Notes: generated by a model not told the origin, from the letters alone. A stretch of 37,357 nucleotides of DNA from an uncultured Collinsella sp. (GCA_958435545.1 CAUBGU010000005.1:1-37357); one strand, 5' to 3'. Positions 1 to 6,880 are shown, numbered from the stretch's first letter. Numbers and translations: made by a program.

Positions 1-500
1 ACCGGCTTGAGCAACTCGCCGACCTCTTCGGCACCACGGTCGCCGAGCTCATGGGCGAGACCCCGGAGCCCGTGCGCCCCAACGGCGCCCAGTACGTGAC
101 CCTGCCCGTGCTCGTCGCCGGGCACGCAGGCGAGTTCACCGACGAGTTCGGTCCCGACGAGGTCGCCGACGTGCCGATCTCAGTCCTCGAGCGCGTCAAC
201 GACCCGGACGCCTACCTCATGCGCGTGCGCGGCTCATGCATGAATCGCAGGTTTGCCGACGGCGAGAACGCACTGCTCTCCCCCAGGTGCGAACCGCGCA
301 ACGGCGACGCCGTGGCGGCTGAGTACAACGGCGAGATGATCCTTAGAAGCTACTACCGCGGGGCGTCGACCCTCGTGCTGTCGCCGGACAGCTACGAGGA
401 CGGCTACACCGACATAGTTTTCGACGATCCGGAGAACGCCAGCGTGAACTTCCGCGGCGTCGTCAAGTGGCACCAGGCCAGCGAGGTCAAGAGGTATTAG
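1..500 (+). CDS. XRE-type repressor with S24/LexA-like C-terminal domain (5' partial)
   Basis: The reading frame is open from position 3 and runs off the left edge, so the N-terminus is missing. The first visible residues (RLEQLADLFGTTVAELMGE) look like the last helices of a Cro/CI helix-turn-helix. The rest, from about position 100, resembles the S24 (LexA/CI/UmuD) dimerisation and autocleavage domain, with GSCMN followed by the ADGENALL loop and the NGEMILRSYYR strand. In the family the nucleophile motif is GxSM and a lysine follows on a later strand. Here the aligned residues are Cys (codon 213-215... within GSCM) and Arg, so self-cleavage is doubtful. Together with the integrase downstream this is most likely the lysogeny-type repressor of an integrated element. 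The gene ends 18 bp before the next one, so the two are probably cotranscribed. Family call fairly sure; lack of cleavage is inference. Confidence 0.75.
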   Translation, partial: RLEQLADLFGTTVAELMGETPEPVRPNGAQYVTLPVLVAGHAGEFTDEFGPDEVADVPISVLERVNDPDAYLMRVRGSCMNRRFADGENALLSPRCEPRNGDAVAAEYNGEMILRSYYRGASTLVLSPDSYEDGYTDIVFDDPENASVNFRGVVKWHQASEVKRY

Positions 501-518
501 AGACAGAAAGGCGAACCG

Positions 519-1808
519 ATGGCTTTCAGGGACATGTTCAAGGCGACCGAGTACAAGCAGCGGGTAGAGGAGCTCGAGTCCATGCTCACGCCGGAGATGG
601 CGGACGCGGACAGGCTCAGGCGCGAGGCCGAGGACCTCAGGAAGAAAATCGAGGAGGAGAAGGCCTCGCTCGAGAAGCTGGAGAAGCAGAACTTCAAACT
701 GGATGCCATCGTCAAGGCAAAGGAGTCCAAGTCGCGCGTCCTCGATGACGAGCTGCTGGTCGAGGAGTTCGGCCTGTACCGCCCGCGCTTCGACTTCGCC
801 GACTCGACTCACTACAAGGACGCCCTCGACCGATGCCGCAGGAAACAGAAGGAGGCCGTCAAGAGCTTCAGCAAGGCCGCGGACAAGACATCCTGGACGG
901 TCAACGGCAGCGCCTCGAAGGGCAAGGCGATGGTCCGCGAAATCTCGAAGCTGCTCATGATGGCGTACAACGGCGAGTGCGACGAAATCGTGCGCAAAGT
1001 CAAGGCGACCAACGTCGAGCGCTCGCTCGAGAGAATCGAGAAGTCGGCCGCAGCCATCAACCGCAACGGCAAGACCCTCGGCATATCCATCCCCGCCGCA
1101 TACGTCCTCCTCAAGCAGGAGGAGGTCCAGCTGGCCTTCGAGTTCGCACAGGAGAAAGAGGAGGAGAAGGAGGCGCTGCGCGAGGCCCGCGAGCAGGAGC
1201 GCGAGGCCCGGAAGCTCGAGCGCGAGATAGCGGCCGAGCGCAAGAAGCTCGAGAAGGAGCGCTCCCAGTACCTCAAGGCGTACAAGGACGTCTCCGCACG
1301 CCTGAAGGATGCCGGCGACGACGAGCGCGCCGATCTCGAGGAGAAGGCCGCGGAGCTCAAGGCGAAGCTCGACGACGTGGACAGGGCAGTGTCGGATGTC
1401 GATTACCGAGAGGCGAACCAGAAGGCAGGCTTCGTATACGTAATCTCCAACATCGGCTCATTCGGTGAGGGCGTCTACAAGATCGGGATGACGAGGCGCC
1501 TTGAGCCGATGGACCGCATCCGCGAGCTCGGAGACGCGTCCGTCCCGTTCAATTTCGACGTGCACGCACTCATCTTCTGCGATGACGCCCCGAAGCTCGA
1601 GGCGGCGCTGCACCGGGCCTTCGAGGACAGGAAGGTGAACATAGTCAACCAGCGCAGGGAGTTCTTCCGCGTGTCGCTCGATGAGATCGAGAAGGTCGTC
1701 AAGGCGAACTACGACAAGACCGTTGAGTTCCACAGCGTGCCCGACGCCGAACAGTACCGGACGAGCGAGAAGTTGCGCGAGAGGGGCATTTTCCACCCGC
1801 TCGCCTAA
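519..1808 (+). CDS. DUF4041 / T5orf172 (GIY-YIG-like) coiled-coil protein
   Basis: This is a 429-residue protein. Residues about 10-70 form a charged coiled coil, residues about 75-200 match the region usually called DUF4041, and residues 203-295 form a second, very long Glu/Lys/Arg-rich coiled coil. Residues about 303-395 form a T5orf172 domain, a GIY-YIG-like nuclease fold, visible as GFVYVISN, then VYKIGMTRR, and a conserved EAALHRAF...RREFFRV stretch. The family is common in prophages and integrated elements. Its role is not well established; a nucleic-acid-processing or phage-exclusion function is a guess. The start ATG follows an AGAAAGG ribosome site. The gene lies directly behind the repressor, which suggests it belongs to the immunity operon of the element. 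No disruption is seen. The frame stays open for 31 codons after the TAA stop. Confidence 0.75.
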   Translation: MAFRDMFKATEYKQRVEELESMLTPEMADADRLRREAEDLRKKIEEEKASLEKLEKQNFKLDAIVKAKESKSRVLDDELLVEEFGLYRPRFDFADSTHYKDALDRCRRKQKEAVKSFSKAADKTSWTVNGSASKGKAMVREISKLLMMAYNGECDEIVRKVKATNVERSLERIEKSAAAINRNGKTLGISIPAAYVLLKQEEVQLAFEFAQEKEEEKEALREAREQEREARKLEREIAAERKKLEKERSQYLKAYKDVSARLKDAGDDERADLEEKAAELKAKLDDVDRAVSDVDYREANQKAGFVYVISNIGSFGEGVYKIGMTRRLEPMDRIRELGDASVPFNFDVHALIFCDDAPKLEAALHRAFEDRKVNIVNQRREFFRVSLDEIEKVVKANYDKTVEFHSVPDAEQYRTSEKLRERGIFHPLA

Positions 1809-1868
1809 AGACTCGGCTACACCGCCGACGCCGTTCTCTACACCGCGAACGTTAGGGAGGTGATGCCC

Positions 1869-1901
1869 ATGAAAGCAAAAAATCTCGGGACCGCAGGCTG
1901 A
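1869..1901 (+). other. possible 10-codon leader ORF with strong ribosome site
   Basis: AGGGAGG at 1854-1860 is well placed in front of an ATG at 1869, which begins a ten-residue ORF (MKAKNLGTAG) ending in TGA. The same frame is open back to the stop of the preceding gene, so this could instead be the eroded 3' end of an older gene. The ORF runs into the left arm of the 1883-1917 hairpin, the arrangement expected of a leader peptide, but there is no direct evidence that it is translated. Confidence 0.2.
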
Positions 1902-1917
1902 TGCCGAGGTCCCGAGA
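1883..1917 (-). terminator. perfect 10-bp inverted repeat, terminator-like on the minus strand
   Basis: TCTCGGGACC at 1883-1892 is perfectly complementary to GGTCCCGAGA at 1908-1917, with a 15-nt loop. Read on the minus strand the stem is followed by six T residues, the signature of an intrinsic terminator. On the plus strand no T run follows. No minus-strand gene lies to its right, because the integrase is on the plus strand, so it would stop a transcript antisense to the start of the integrase. Confidence 0.5.
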
Positions 1918-2016
1918 CTAAGGAGACGGCCCCTGCACTTTGGAACGTGAGACGGGGCCGGAGTCAGAACCGGGCGAAACGGAGAATAAGCCCGCGATCT
2001 GAACGGATCTGATTAT

Positions 2017-3144
2017 ATGACAAAGAAGCAGCGCCGCCGCGTCTGGGGCTCCGTGACCGAGATGAGGCGCGGCAAGAAGTACGTCCTGCGCTGGATGCAG
2101 AACACGCCGCAGGGCCGCAGGCGCAAGACCAAGACCGTGTACGGCACCTACCGCGAGGCGTGCGCGGAACTCGACCGCATCCACGTCGAGCACGCCGACG
2201 ACGCCCCCGTGCCCACCATAGCCAAGGCCTACGAGACGTGGCTCGTCCCCAAGATGGCCGCACAGGTCGAGGCGGGGACGCTCGCCCCCAACACCCGCGA
2301 CCTCGTGCTGCGCTCGTGGAGAAACTACGTCGGGCCCCGCTGGGGACAGGCGCCCGTCGACCAGCTGCGCGCCGTCGAGCTGCAGGACTGGCTGCTGACA
2401 CTTCCCGCCGCCACCGCCGATACCGCCCTGCTCACCCTGCGCAAGGTCTACGCCTGCGTCTCGACCTTCATCCGCCTGCCGCTCGACCCATTCGCCGCCA
2501 GCGTCAGGTACACCATGCCCACCCGCAAGACCCGCGAGCGCTCAAAGCGCGTCTACACCCTCGACGAGGCCCTGGGCGTCCTCGACGCACTGCGCGGCAA
2601 CCCCCTGGAGCCCGCATTCATCCTCGCGTGCTTCGGCTCCTGCCGCTCGGGCGAGTCGCTGGGCGTGCGCACCGAGGAGGTGCTGCGCTGGGAGCGTAGT
2701 GGCACCGTCCTCGCCTCTGCCGACATCTGCCGCCAGATGCAGCAGTCCGGCACCGAGCCGGTGGGCGCCCTCAAGACCGCCAAGTCCGCCCGTACCGTCG
2801 TGATCCTGCCGCAGGCCGCCGACCGCCTCGTCGAGATAGCGGCCGCCCGCGCCGCCGAGGGCCGCGAGTGGCTGAGCGACCGGGGCGACGGGCTGCCCAT
2901 GAACCGGAGCATCTGCAACGACCGCTGGCGGAAACTCTGCGCCGCCCGCGGCATCGAGCACATCCCGTGGTCGAACCTCCGCAACTCATGGCGTACGATA
3001 GCGGAGGTCGAGCTTCGCCTGCCGTGGGACCTCATAGAGATGCTGATGGGCCACGCCCTTCCCGGCGTGTCGGGACGGCACTATATCCGGCCCACCGCCG
3101 AGCAGGTCGTCCGCGCCGCCTTCGACGCGCTTGGGATAAGTTAG
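2017..3144 (+). CDS. tyrosine-type site-specific integrase
   Basis: This 375-residue protein has the layout of phage and ICE integrases. Residues 8-60 form a basic arm-type DNA-binding region, residues about 65-165 a SAM-like core-binding domain, and residues about 178-370 the catalytic domain. Visible active-site residues are Arg210 (SCRSGESLGV), a lysine in the LKTAKSART hairpin (K253 or K256), Arg322 (SNLRNSW), His346 (MGHALPG) and the nucleophile Tyr356 (RHYIRP). The family's HxxR box reads SNLR, so the first His is replaced by Ser319 and the following His by Asn. The gene lies at the right-hand end of the element and would integrate or excise it. ATG 2017 has no clear ribosome site; ATG 2062 is an alternative but would remove part of the arm domain. 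Confidence 0.88.
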   Translation: MTKKQRRRVWGSVTEMRRGKKYVLRWMQNTPQGRRRKTKTVYGTYREACAELDRIHVEHADDAPVPTIAKAYETWLVPKMAAQVEAGTLAPNTRDLVLRSWRNYVGPRWGQAPVDQLRAVELQDWLLTLPAATADTALLTLRKVYACVSTFIRLPLDPFAASVRYTMPTRKTRERSKRVYTLDEALGVLDALRGNPLEPAFILACFGSCRSGESLGVRTEEVLRWERSGTVLASADICRQMQQSGTEPVGALKTAKSARTVVILPQAADRLVEIAAARAAEGREWLSDRGDGLPMNRSICNDRWRKLCAARGIEHIPWSNLRNSWRTIAEVELRLPWDLIEMLMGHALPGVSGRHYIRPTAEQVVRAAFDALGIS

Positions 3145-3212
3145 GATATTCCCTCGCAAAGCCGCAGGTAGATGGCACGCCGTTAGTTGTGGCAGTACTA
3201 AGCCCCATCCCA

Positions 3213-3249
3213 AACCGCCACAAAGGGGACAGGCACCTTTGTGGCGGTT
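3213..3249. repeat. REP-like palindrome
   Basis: AACCGCCACAAAGG (3213-3226) pairs perfectly with CCTTTGTGGCGGTT (3236-3249) around a nine-base loop containing GGACAGG. Short intergenic palindromes with a GGGACAGG-type core are typical of REP elements mobilised by Y1 (RAYT) transposases. No such transposase is in the window, so the assignment rests on the shape of the element alone. Confidence 0.6.
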
Positions 3250-3259
3250 CCCGCAAACA

Positions 3260-3475
3260 TCTCGATCTGTAACAGTTAGAGTCCGTTTTTCGGCCCACCT
3301 GTTACAGATTGAGACATTCAAATTCCGCTGAGAAGAAAATCTCGATCTGTAACAGTAACTCGGCGAAATCGACCCTAGATGTTACAGATCGAGACAAACG
3401 ACCGATATCGACCTAAATAATCTCAATCTGTAACATCTAGCCCGTTTTCGGCCTTACAGCTGTTACAGATCGAGA
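3260..3475. repeat. array of three related 55-bp palindromes
   Basis: The three units lie at 3260-3314, 3340-3394 and 3421-3475, with start-to-start distances of 80 and 81 bp. Each has 15-16-bp arms reading TCTCGATCTGTAACA (one G to A change in two arms) and the reverse complement on the other side, enclosing loops of 23, 25 and 25 bases. The loops are related too. Units 1 and 3 share a CCGTTTT(T)CGGCC core, and unit 2 carries a diverged form in the opposite orientation. The spacers of 25-26 bp are unrelated except for a GAGACAAAC-like edge. Function is unknown. Confidence 0.85.
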
Positions 3476-3531
3476 CAAACCAACGAAACAAGCCGCCGCA
3501 AGGGAAACTTTTGTACTGGTTTGGGGCTGCG

Positions 3532-4191
3532 CTACTCACCGAGCATCTCTTGGAGCTTGGCTGCCACGGCATGTCCCAAGCTCTCGTGGCCTTCGGGCAT
3601 CATGTGCAGATAATCGATATCGCCCGGCTCGGCAAAGTCGGCGGCATTCAAAAAGTCGCAGCCAAACTGCTCAGCCACATGCGCGTAGTACTCACCAAAA
3701 TGTTCCGAGGCTTCTACGGAATGCTCGTCAAAATCGGTCATATATACGTCGGCGATCTGCGGCTTAATCTTGATAGGCGCCATCAGCAGAATCCGTGGGC
3801 AGGGCGCGGCATCGGTCCAGGCAAACGCGCGGACGGCGCGAATCAGTGCCATGGCGCCACGGGCGATATCGGAGGCTGTCACGCCAAAGACCGTCTTGCA
3901 GTCGTTGGTGCCCAGCATAATCACGATCGCGTCCAGCGGCTTATGGGCTTCGAGCAGCATCGGCAGCGCGCGAATGCCGTTGAGGTTGGTGTCCAGATGG
4001 CACATATCGTCGCGCACCGTCGTGCGACCATTTAGGCCTTCCTCAATCACATGCCAACCCTCACCCAGGTCACGCTGCACCACACCGCACCAGCGCACAT
4101 CCTGCGCATAGCGCACTGCGGTGCCGTCGCGCATACCCGCCGGATCATAGCCATAGGTGTTGCTGTCACCAAAGCACAGAACGTTTTTCAT
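3532..4191 (-). CDS. SGNH/GDSL-family esterase (arylesterase / MsAcT-like)
   Basis: This 219-residue cytoplasmic hydrolase has all SGNH blocks. Block I is CFGDSNTYG with nucleophile Ser10, block II is EEGLNGRTT with the oxyanion Gly, block III is IMLGTNDCK with Asn96, and block V is DYLHMMPEGH with Asp193 and His196. The overall pattern (RFAPDVRW-like RYAQDVRW, IEEGLNGRTT, PLDAIVIMLGTND) is that of the small arylesterase/acyltransferase group that includes Mycobacterium smegmatis MsAcT. There is no signal peptide. The physiological substrate is unknown; short-chain or aryl esters are likely. It is the last gene before the integrated element. ATG 4191 is 20 bp beyond the terminator of the gene upstream and is preceded by GGGGAA, so it needs its own promoter or read-through. 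Confidence 0.85.
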   Translation of the reverse strand: MKNVLCFGDSNTYGYDPAGMRDGTAVRYAQDVRWCGVVQRDLGEGWHVIEEGLNGRTTVRDDMCHLDTNLNGIRALPMLLEAHKPLDAIVIMLGTNDCKTVFGVTASDIARGAMALIRAVRAFAWTDAAPCPRILLMAPIKIKPQIADVYMTDFDEHSVEASEHFGEYYAHVAEQFGCDFLNAADFAEPGDIDYLHMMPEGHESLGHAVAAKLQEMLGE

Positions 4192-4210
4192 CTTGAGTTC
4201 CCCATTCCGT

Positions 4211-4245
4211 AAAAAGCCGACGGGAGCAATCCCTCCCGTCGGCTT
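4211..4245 (-). terminator. intrinsic terminator after the TIGR02452 gene
   Basis: A 13-bp perfect stem (4214-4226 with 4233-4245, six-base loop) is followed on the minus strand by a run of five T. It lies 25 bp beyond the stop codon at 4270. Confidence 0.85.
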
Positions 4246-4269
4246 GGCATATCACATCGCGCGCACCGC

Positions 4270-5409
4270 TTACAGGTACTTGCGCCAGTCGTCCTCGTCC
4301 TCATCGTCCTCGGCTGCTGCCTGGGCCTGCTCGGCGGCACGAGCGGCTGCGGCGCGGGCGGCAACCTGGGCATAGGACTCCTCGTTGCGCTCGGGGAAGT
4401 TTGCCAGCACGTGCTCGAACTTGGCAAAATCCTCGTCCCAGCGCGTAGAGGGCACGGCAAAGAAGACCTGCTTGACCTTGAAGTCGCCCGATGCGAGCTC
4501 CTTGCGGAAGAGCTCGGCCACGGCCTCGGCGTCAAAGCCGTTGTTCTCGCAGCCCCAAGCACCCAGTACGAGCTTCTCGCGGCCCAGCTCATCGCAGATA
4601 GCAAGCACAAAGCGAATGCGGTCGCGCAGGGCGTCAAGCAAGGCATCGTCGCTCACGCGGTACTCCTGGCGAGCACGCTTGGCGTTGGGTGCAGCGGCGA
4701 CGATTACGTCGGCATAGGCGTGCACATGCTTGCGGTCGAAGCGCACCGCGGGCACCACCAGCGCACGGTTGCGGTACAGCTCACAGTTGATGTTACGGCG
4801 ACGGTTCTCGCCGTACCATTTACGCTGCTTATCAAGGACATTGTACAGGTACGAATCGGCGCACAGCGTGGCCTCCTGGCCCAGATAGCCCTGGATGTAG
4901 CCACCGCCCGGATTGGTGAACGAGGCAAAGGCAAGCACAGCCATGTCGCAGAACTGCGCGTAGCCTCGACCGTTATCCAGAATGGCCTGCGTGGCAGAGG
5001 CGTCGAGCACGGTGACCTCGGGCAGGACCGGAGCGGGCTCCTCGGCGGCAGGCGCGGGCTCGGCTTCGGTGGCCTCCTCGACGGGCTCGGGCGCCACCTC
5101 GGCATCGACCGCAGCCTCGACCTCAGCAGCCTCAGTAGCCTCGACCTCGGCAGCCTCGACGTCCTCGGCAGCTTGCTCCTCAGCAGCCGCTGCCTTCTGG
5201 ACCCTGGTCTTCATCGCCGCGACAAAACCGGCAGGCATACCATCGAACTCGCGCACGCCGGCAAGCGAACGCTCGATGTCCTTGGCACAGGCCTCGGACA
5301 CAGCCGTCACATGGCACTCGGCGGCCTTGGCACGTGCCTCACGCTTGGGATTGGGCTGACCCGCTCGGTTGGACCTGCGGTTACGGTTCCTGCTGTCGAC
5401 GTCTGCCAT
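4270..5409 (-). CDS. TIGR02452 / bacterial PARG-like protein with altered catalytic motif
   Basis: This 379-residue protein is related to microbial poly(ADP-ribose) glycohydrolases (TIGR02452, DUF2263), a macrodomain fold that binds ADP-ribose. Residues 1-70 are basic and then helical, residues about 73-130 form a low-complexity Ala/Glu linker, and the macrodomain follows. The signature is FTNPGGGYIQGYLGQEATLC, with the glycine triplet at 168-170. In active bacterial PARGs it reads GGG...QEE and the second Glu is catalytic; here the motif is QEA, with Ala180 in that place. LVLGAWGCENNGF near residue 283 matches the family's distal motif. The tail is acidic (EDDEDEDDW). It may bind ADP-ribose without hydrolysing it, but this is inference. 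It is a single-gene unit with AGGAAAGG in front of ATG 5409 and a terminator behind. Confidence 0.75.
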   Translation of the reverse strand: MADVDSRNRNRRSNRAGQPNPKREARAKAAECHVTAVSEACAKDIERSLAGVREFDGMPAGFVAAMKTRVQKAAAAEEQAAEDVEAAEVEATEAAEVEAAVDAEVAPEPVEEATEAEPAPAAEEPAPVLPEVTVLDASATQAILDNGRGYAQFCDMAVLAFASFTNPGGGYIQGYLGQEATLCADSYLYNVLDKQRKWYGENRRRNINCELYRNRALVVPAVRFDRKHVHAYADVIVAAAPNAKRARQEYRVSDDALLDALRDRIRFVLAICDELGREKLVLGAWGCENNGFDAEAVAELFRKELASGDFKVKQVFFAVPSTRWDEDFAKFEHVLANFPERNEESYAQVAARAAAARAAEQAQAAAEDDEDEDDWRKYL

Positions 5410-5474
5410 ACATGGCCACCTTTCCTGTCGCTGCCGCTATCGGCTTTTCCCATCCATGATACCCCGCCGCGTAC

Positions 5475-5500
5475 AAAAAAGACGGCCCCGAAGGACCGCC
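5475..5500 (-). terminator. intrinsic terminator after the BI-1-like gene
   Basis: An 8-bp stem with G-U pairs (5493-5500 with 5481-5488) closes on a UUCG-type tetraloop and is followed on the minus strand by six T. It lies about 45 bp past the stop at 5547. Confidence 0.75.
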
Positions 5501-5546
5501 TTTCGCATCGATTTGCCCGCACGGCAAGCACCGCCGCAATTCGCCA

Positions 5547-6242
5547 CTAGTCGCGACGGCCAAGGATGTTCAGGATGCGCAGGAACACGTTGATAATGTC
5601 AACGAACAGATTGGACGCCATGAGCACGGCGTTGGGCAGCGTAGGCGGCACCGTCGTGGCAACATAGGTGTCGTAGCCAATAAAGCCGGCGAACACCACG
5701 ATCACGATCAGGTCGGTGATGGACTGCGAGACGCCCATGAACATCAGCACGATCTCAACCAGAACAGTGGCGAGCAGAATGCCAAAACCGATGCCATATA
5801 CGCGCTGGAAAAACTTGGGGAAGGTCACGCCCAGCGCGCCAAAGACAAAGGTGATGGCGGCCGTGGCGATAAAAGCGGTGTTGATGGTGGGCAGGTCGTA
5901 GTTGGCAAGGCCAAACGACGCGGTCAGGCCAAAGGTACTCGCAAAGATTACGTAGCCCACAAGGGACAGGCCCACGGACTGCTTGCTGGCGGCGGCCGAC
6001 ATCATGACCATGCCGACGATGGTCAAAATAAACGAGCCAAAGACCAGCGGCAAGGCTGCGCCGCTCATCATCATGCGCGCAAACGACATGGTGCTCGTAA
6101 AGTAGGCGCCGGCGCCCATGGCGCAAAAGCCCAAGAAAATCAGGGCAGACATGACAAGGTTGTACGCGCGCGGCGACATCTCCTTGGCACGGCTTGCACC
6201 GGTCTCGATGGGGCCGTTCTGATAGCCCTGGATATCGTTCAT
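5547..6242 (-). CDS. Bax inhibitor-1 / YccA-family membrane protein
   Basis: This 231-residue, very hydrophobic protein has about seven membrane helices separated by short loops, for example NLVMSALIFLGFCAMGAGAYF near residue 31. It ends with FVDIINVFLRILNILGRRD, the usual C-terminus of the UPF0005/BI-1 family. Members are thought to be pH-sensitive calcium leak channels or regulators of membrane proteolysis; the bacterial role is poorly defined. ATG 6242 is preferred over an upstream GTG (6257) because AAAGGA lies 7 bp in front of it. It is monocistronic, with its own terminator. Confidence 0.85.
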   Translation of the reverse strand: MNDIQGYQNGPIETGASRAKEMSPRAYNLVMSALIFLGFCAMGAGAYFTSTMSFARMMMSGAALPLVFGSFILTIVGMVMMSAAASKQSVGLSLVGYVIFASTFGLTASFGLANYDLPTINTAFIATAAITFVFGALGVTFPKFFQRVYGIGFGILLATVLVEIVLMFMGVSQSITDLIVIVVFAGFIGYDTYVATTVPPTLPNAVLMASNLFVDIINVFLRILNILGRRD

Positions 6243-6325
6243 ACTTCGTCCTTTCACAAAGCGCCGTGAAAGACGGCGCAGCAGATGACAAGATTCCTGC
6301 CATTGTACCCGAGCGCCGTGCGTCC

Positions 6326-6664
6326 TTACCTACGGCGCTCGCCCTCAAGCGTACGATCAAACGCCCAGACCCACCAACGCATCACGTGGGCCTGCGAGCC
6401 GTCCGGCCGTCCGCACGCCTGGTCCTCCAGATACAACTCGGTCGCGTGCCCGCCAAAACGCACCTTATAGGTTGCCGTACGAACGCCGTGGACCGTCAGG
6501 CCAAAACCAGTGGTCGAGACAATCTCGTCAATCGTAAAGCAGCGACCGTCGACCCAGCAGACGGTAACCGGCACGACTTGTCCGCCCGCGAGGATGCGGG
6601 CCACGACGTCCACATACTGCTTGTGCACGCGCCGAGTTTTGCCGTCTGTCTGTCGATATTCCAT
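6326..6664 (-). CDS. small conserved hypothetical protein, probably leaderless
   Basis: A 112-residue basic, beta-rich protein without signal peptide or membrane helix. The pattern YVDVVARILAGGQVVPV, then VDGRCFTIDEIV, TATYKVRFGGHATELYLED and a final RWWVWAF recalls short uncharacterised proteins of clostridia and actinobacteria that carry an R-W-F/V end. That resemblance is from memory and no function can be given. ATG 6664 is preceded at one base by AGGAGG, too close for normal initiation, and the promoter at 6672-6701 would start transcription at or next to the A of this ATG. The coding end overlaps a 9-bp hairpin (6311-6340). Start moderately sure. Confidence 0.55.
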   Translation of the reverse strand: MEYRQTDGKTRRVHKQYVDVVARILAGGQVVPVTVCWVDGRCFTIDEIVSTTGFGLTVHGVRTATYKVRFGGHATELYLEDQACGRPDGSQAHVMRWWVWAFDRTLEGERRR

Positions 6665-6671
6665 GCCTCCT

Positions 6672-6701
6672 ATTATCGAACGCATGTTTGCATGTTGTAA
6701 A
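6672..6701 (-). promoter_or_regulatory. sigma-70 promoter of the small hypothetical gene
   Basis: TTTACA (6701-6696) and GATAAT (6677-6672) are separated by 18 bp on the minus strand. The expected start site, 7-8 bases downstream, coincides with the ATG at 6664. The spacer contains the direct repeat ACATGCAAACATGC, a possible operator. Confidence 0.5.
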
Positions 6702-6852
6702 GCGAACAGACTGTGGTTTTGGAGTGTCGTAGTAATCGCACGTGTCCGCATGGCGTGTTAGCAAAAAGAACACCCGCGGTCAACAGGGCTAATATTCAAT
6801 TTTAGTGCCAAAAAGTTCACTTCTCCCATCAGAACTCGGTAAAGAGACCCGC

Positions 6853-6880
6853 AGGAGGTGATACGATTTATCATGTTTTT
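6853..6880 (+). promoter_or_regulatory. strong Shine-Dalgarno with a minimal ORF upstream of the phosphate transporter gene
   Basis: AGGAGGTGAT is fully complementary to the 16S rRNA end but stands about 55 bp before the transporter start. The only ATG within range (6872) opens a three-codon frame, ATG-TTT-TTG-TAA. It may be a leader (upstream ORF) of the transporter gene, or simply a ribosome stand-by site. No translation evidence is available. Confidence 0.3.

Larger units (their letters stand above)
3145..3531. other. gene-free region between integrase and chromosomal genes
   Basis: No credible coding frame lies in these 387 bases. They hold one REP-like palindrome (3213-3249) and an array of three larger palindromes (3260-3475). 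Base composition is visibly more A/T-rich than the flanking genes. The junction between the integrated element and the chromosome is expected here because the integrase gene ends at 3144. No tRNA gene or duplicated att core can be identified without the left end. Confidence 0.6.

Noticed and set aside
3145..3212. tRNA gene or att core next to the integrase
   Set aside because: No cloverleaf or tRNA 3' end could be recognised, and a duplicated core cannot be found without the left end of the element.
3260..3475. Repeat array considered as a CRISPR
   Set aside because: Repeats alternate in orientation as hairpin arms, the loops are homologous to each other, and no cas gene is present.
4411..5550. 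379-codon plus-strand frame opposite the PARG-like gene
   Set aside because: Leu/Gly/His-rich translation typical of an antisense shadow, while the minus strand encodes clear TIGR02452 motifs, a ribosome site and a terminator.
6311..6340. Hairpin overlapping the stop of the small hypothetical gene as an intrinsic terminator
   Set aside because: A good 9-bp stem, but no T run follows on the minus strand.
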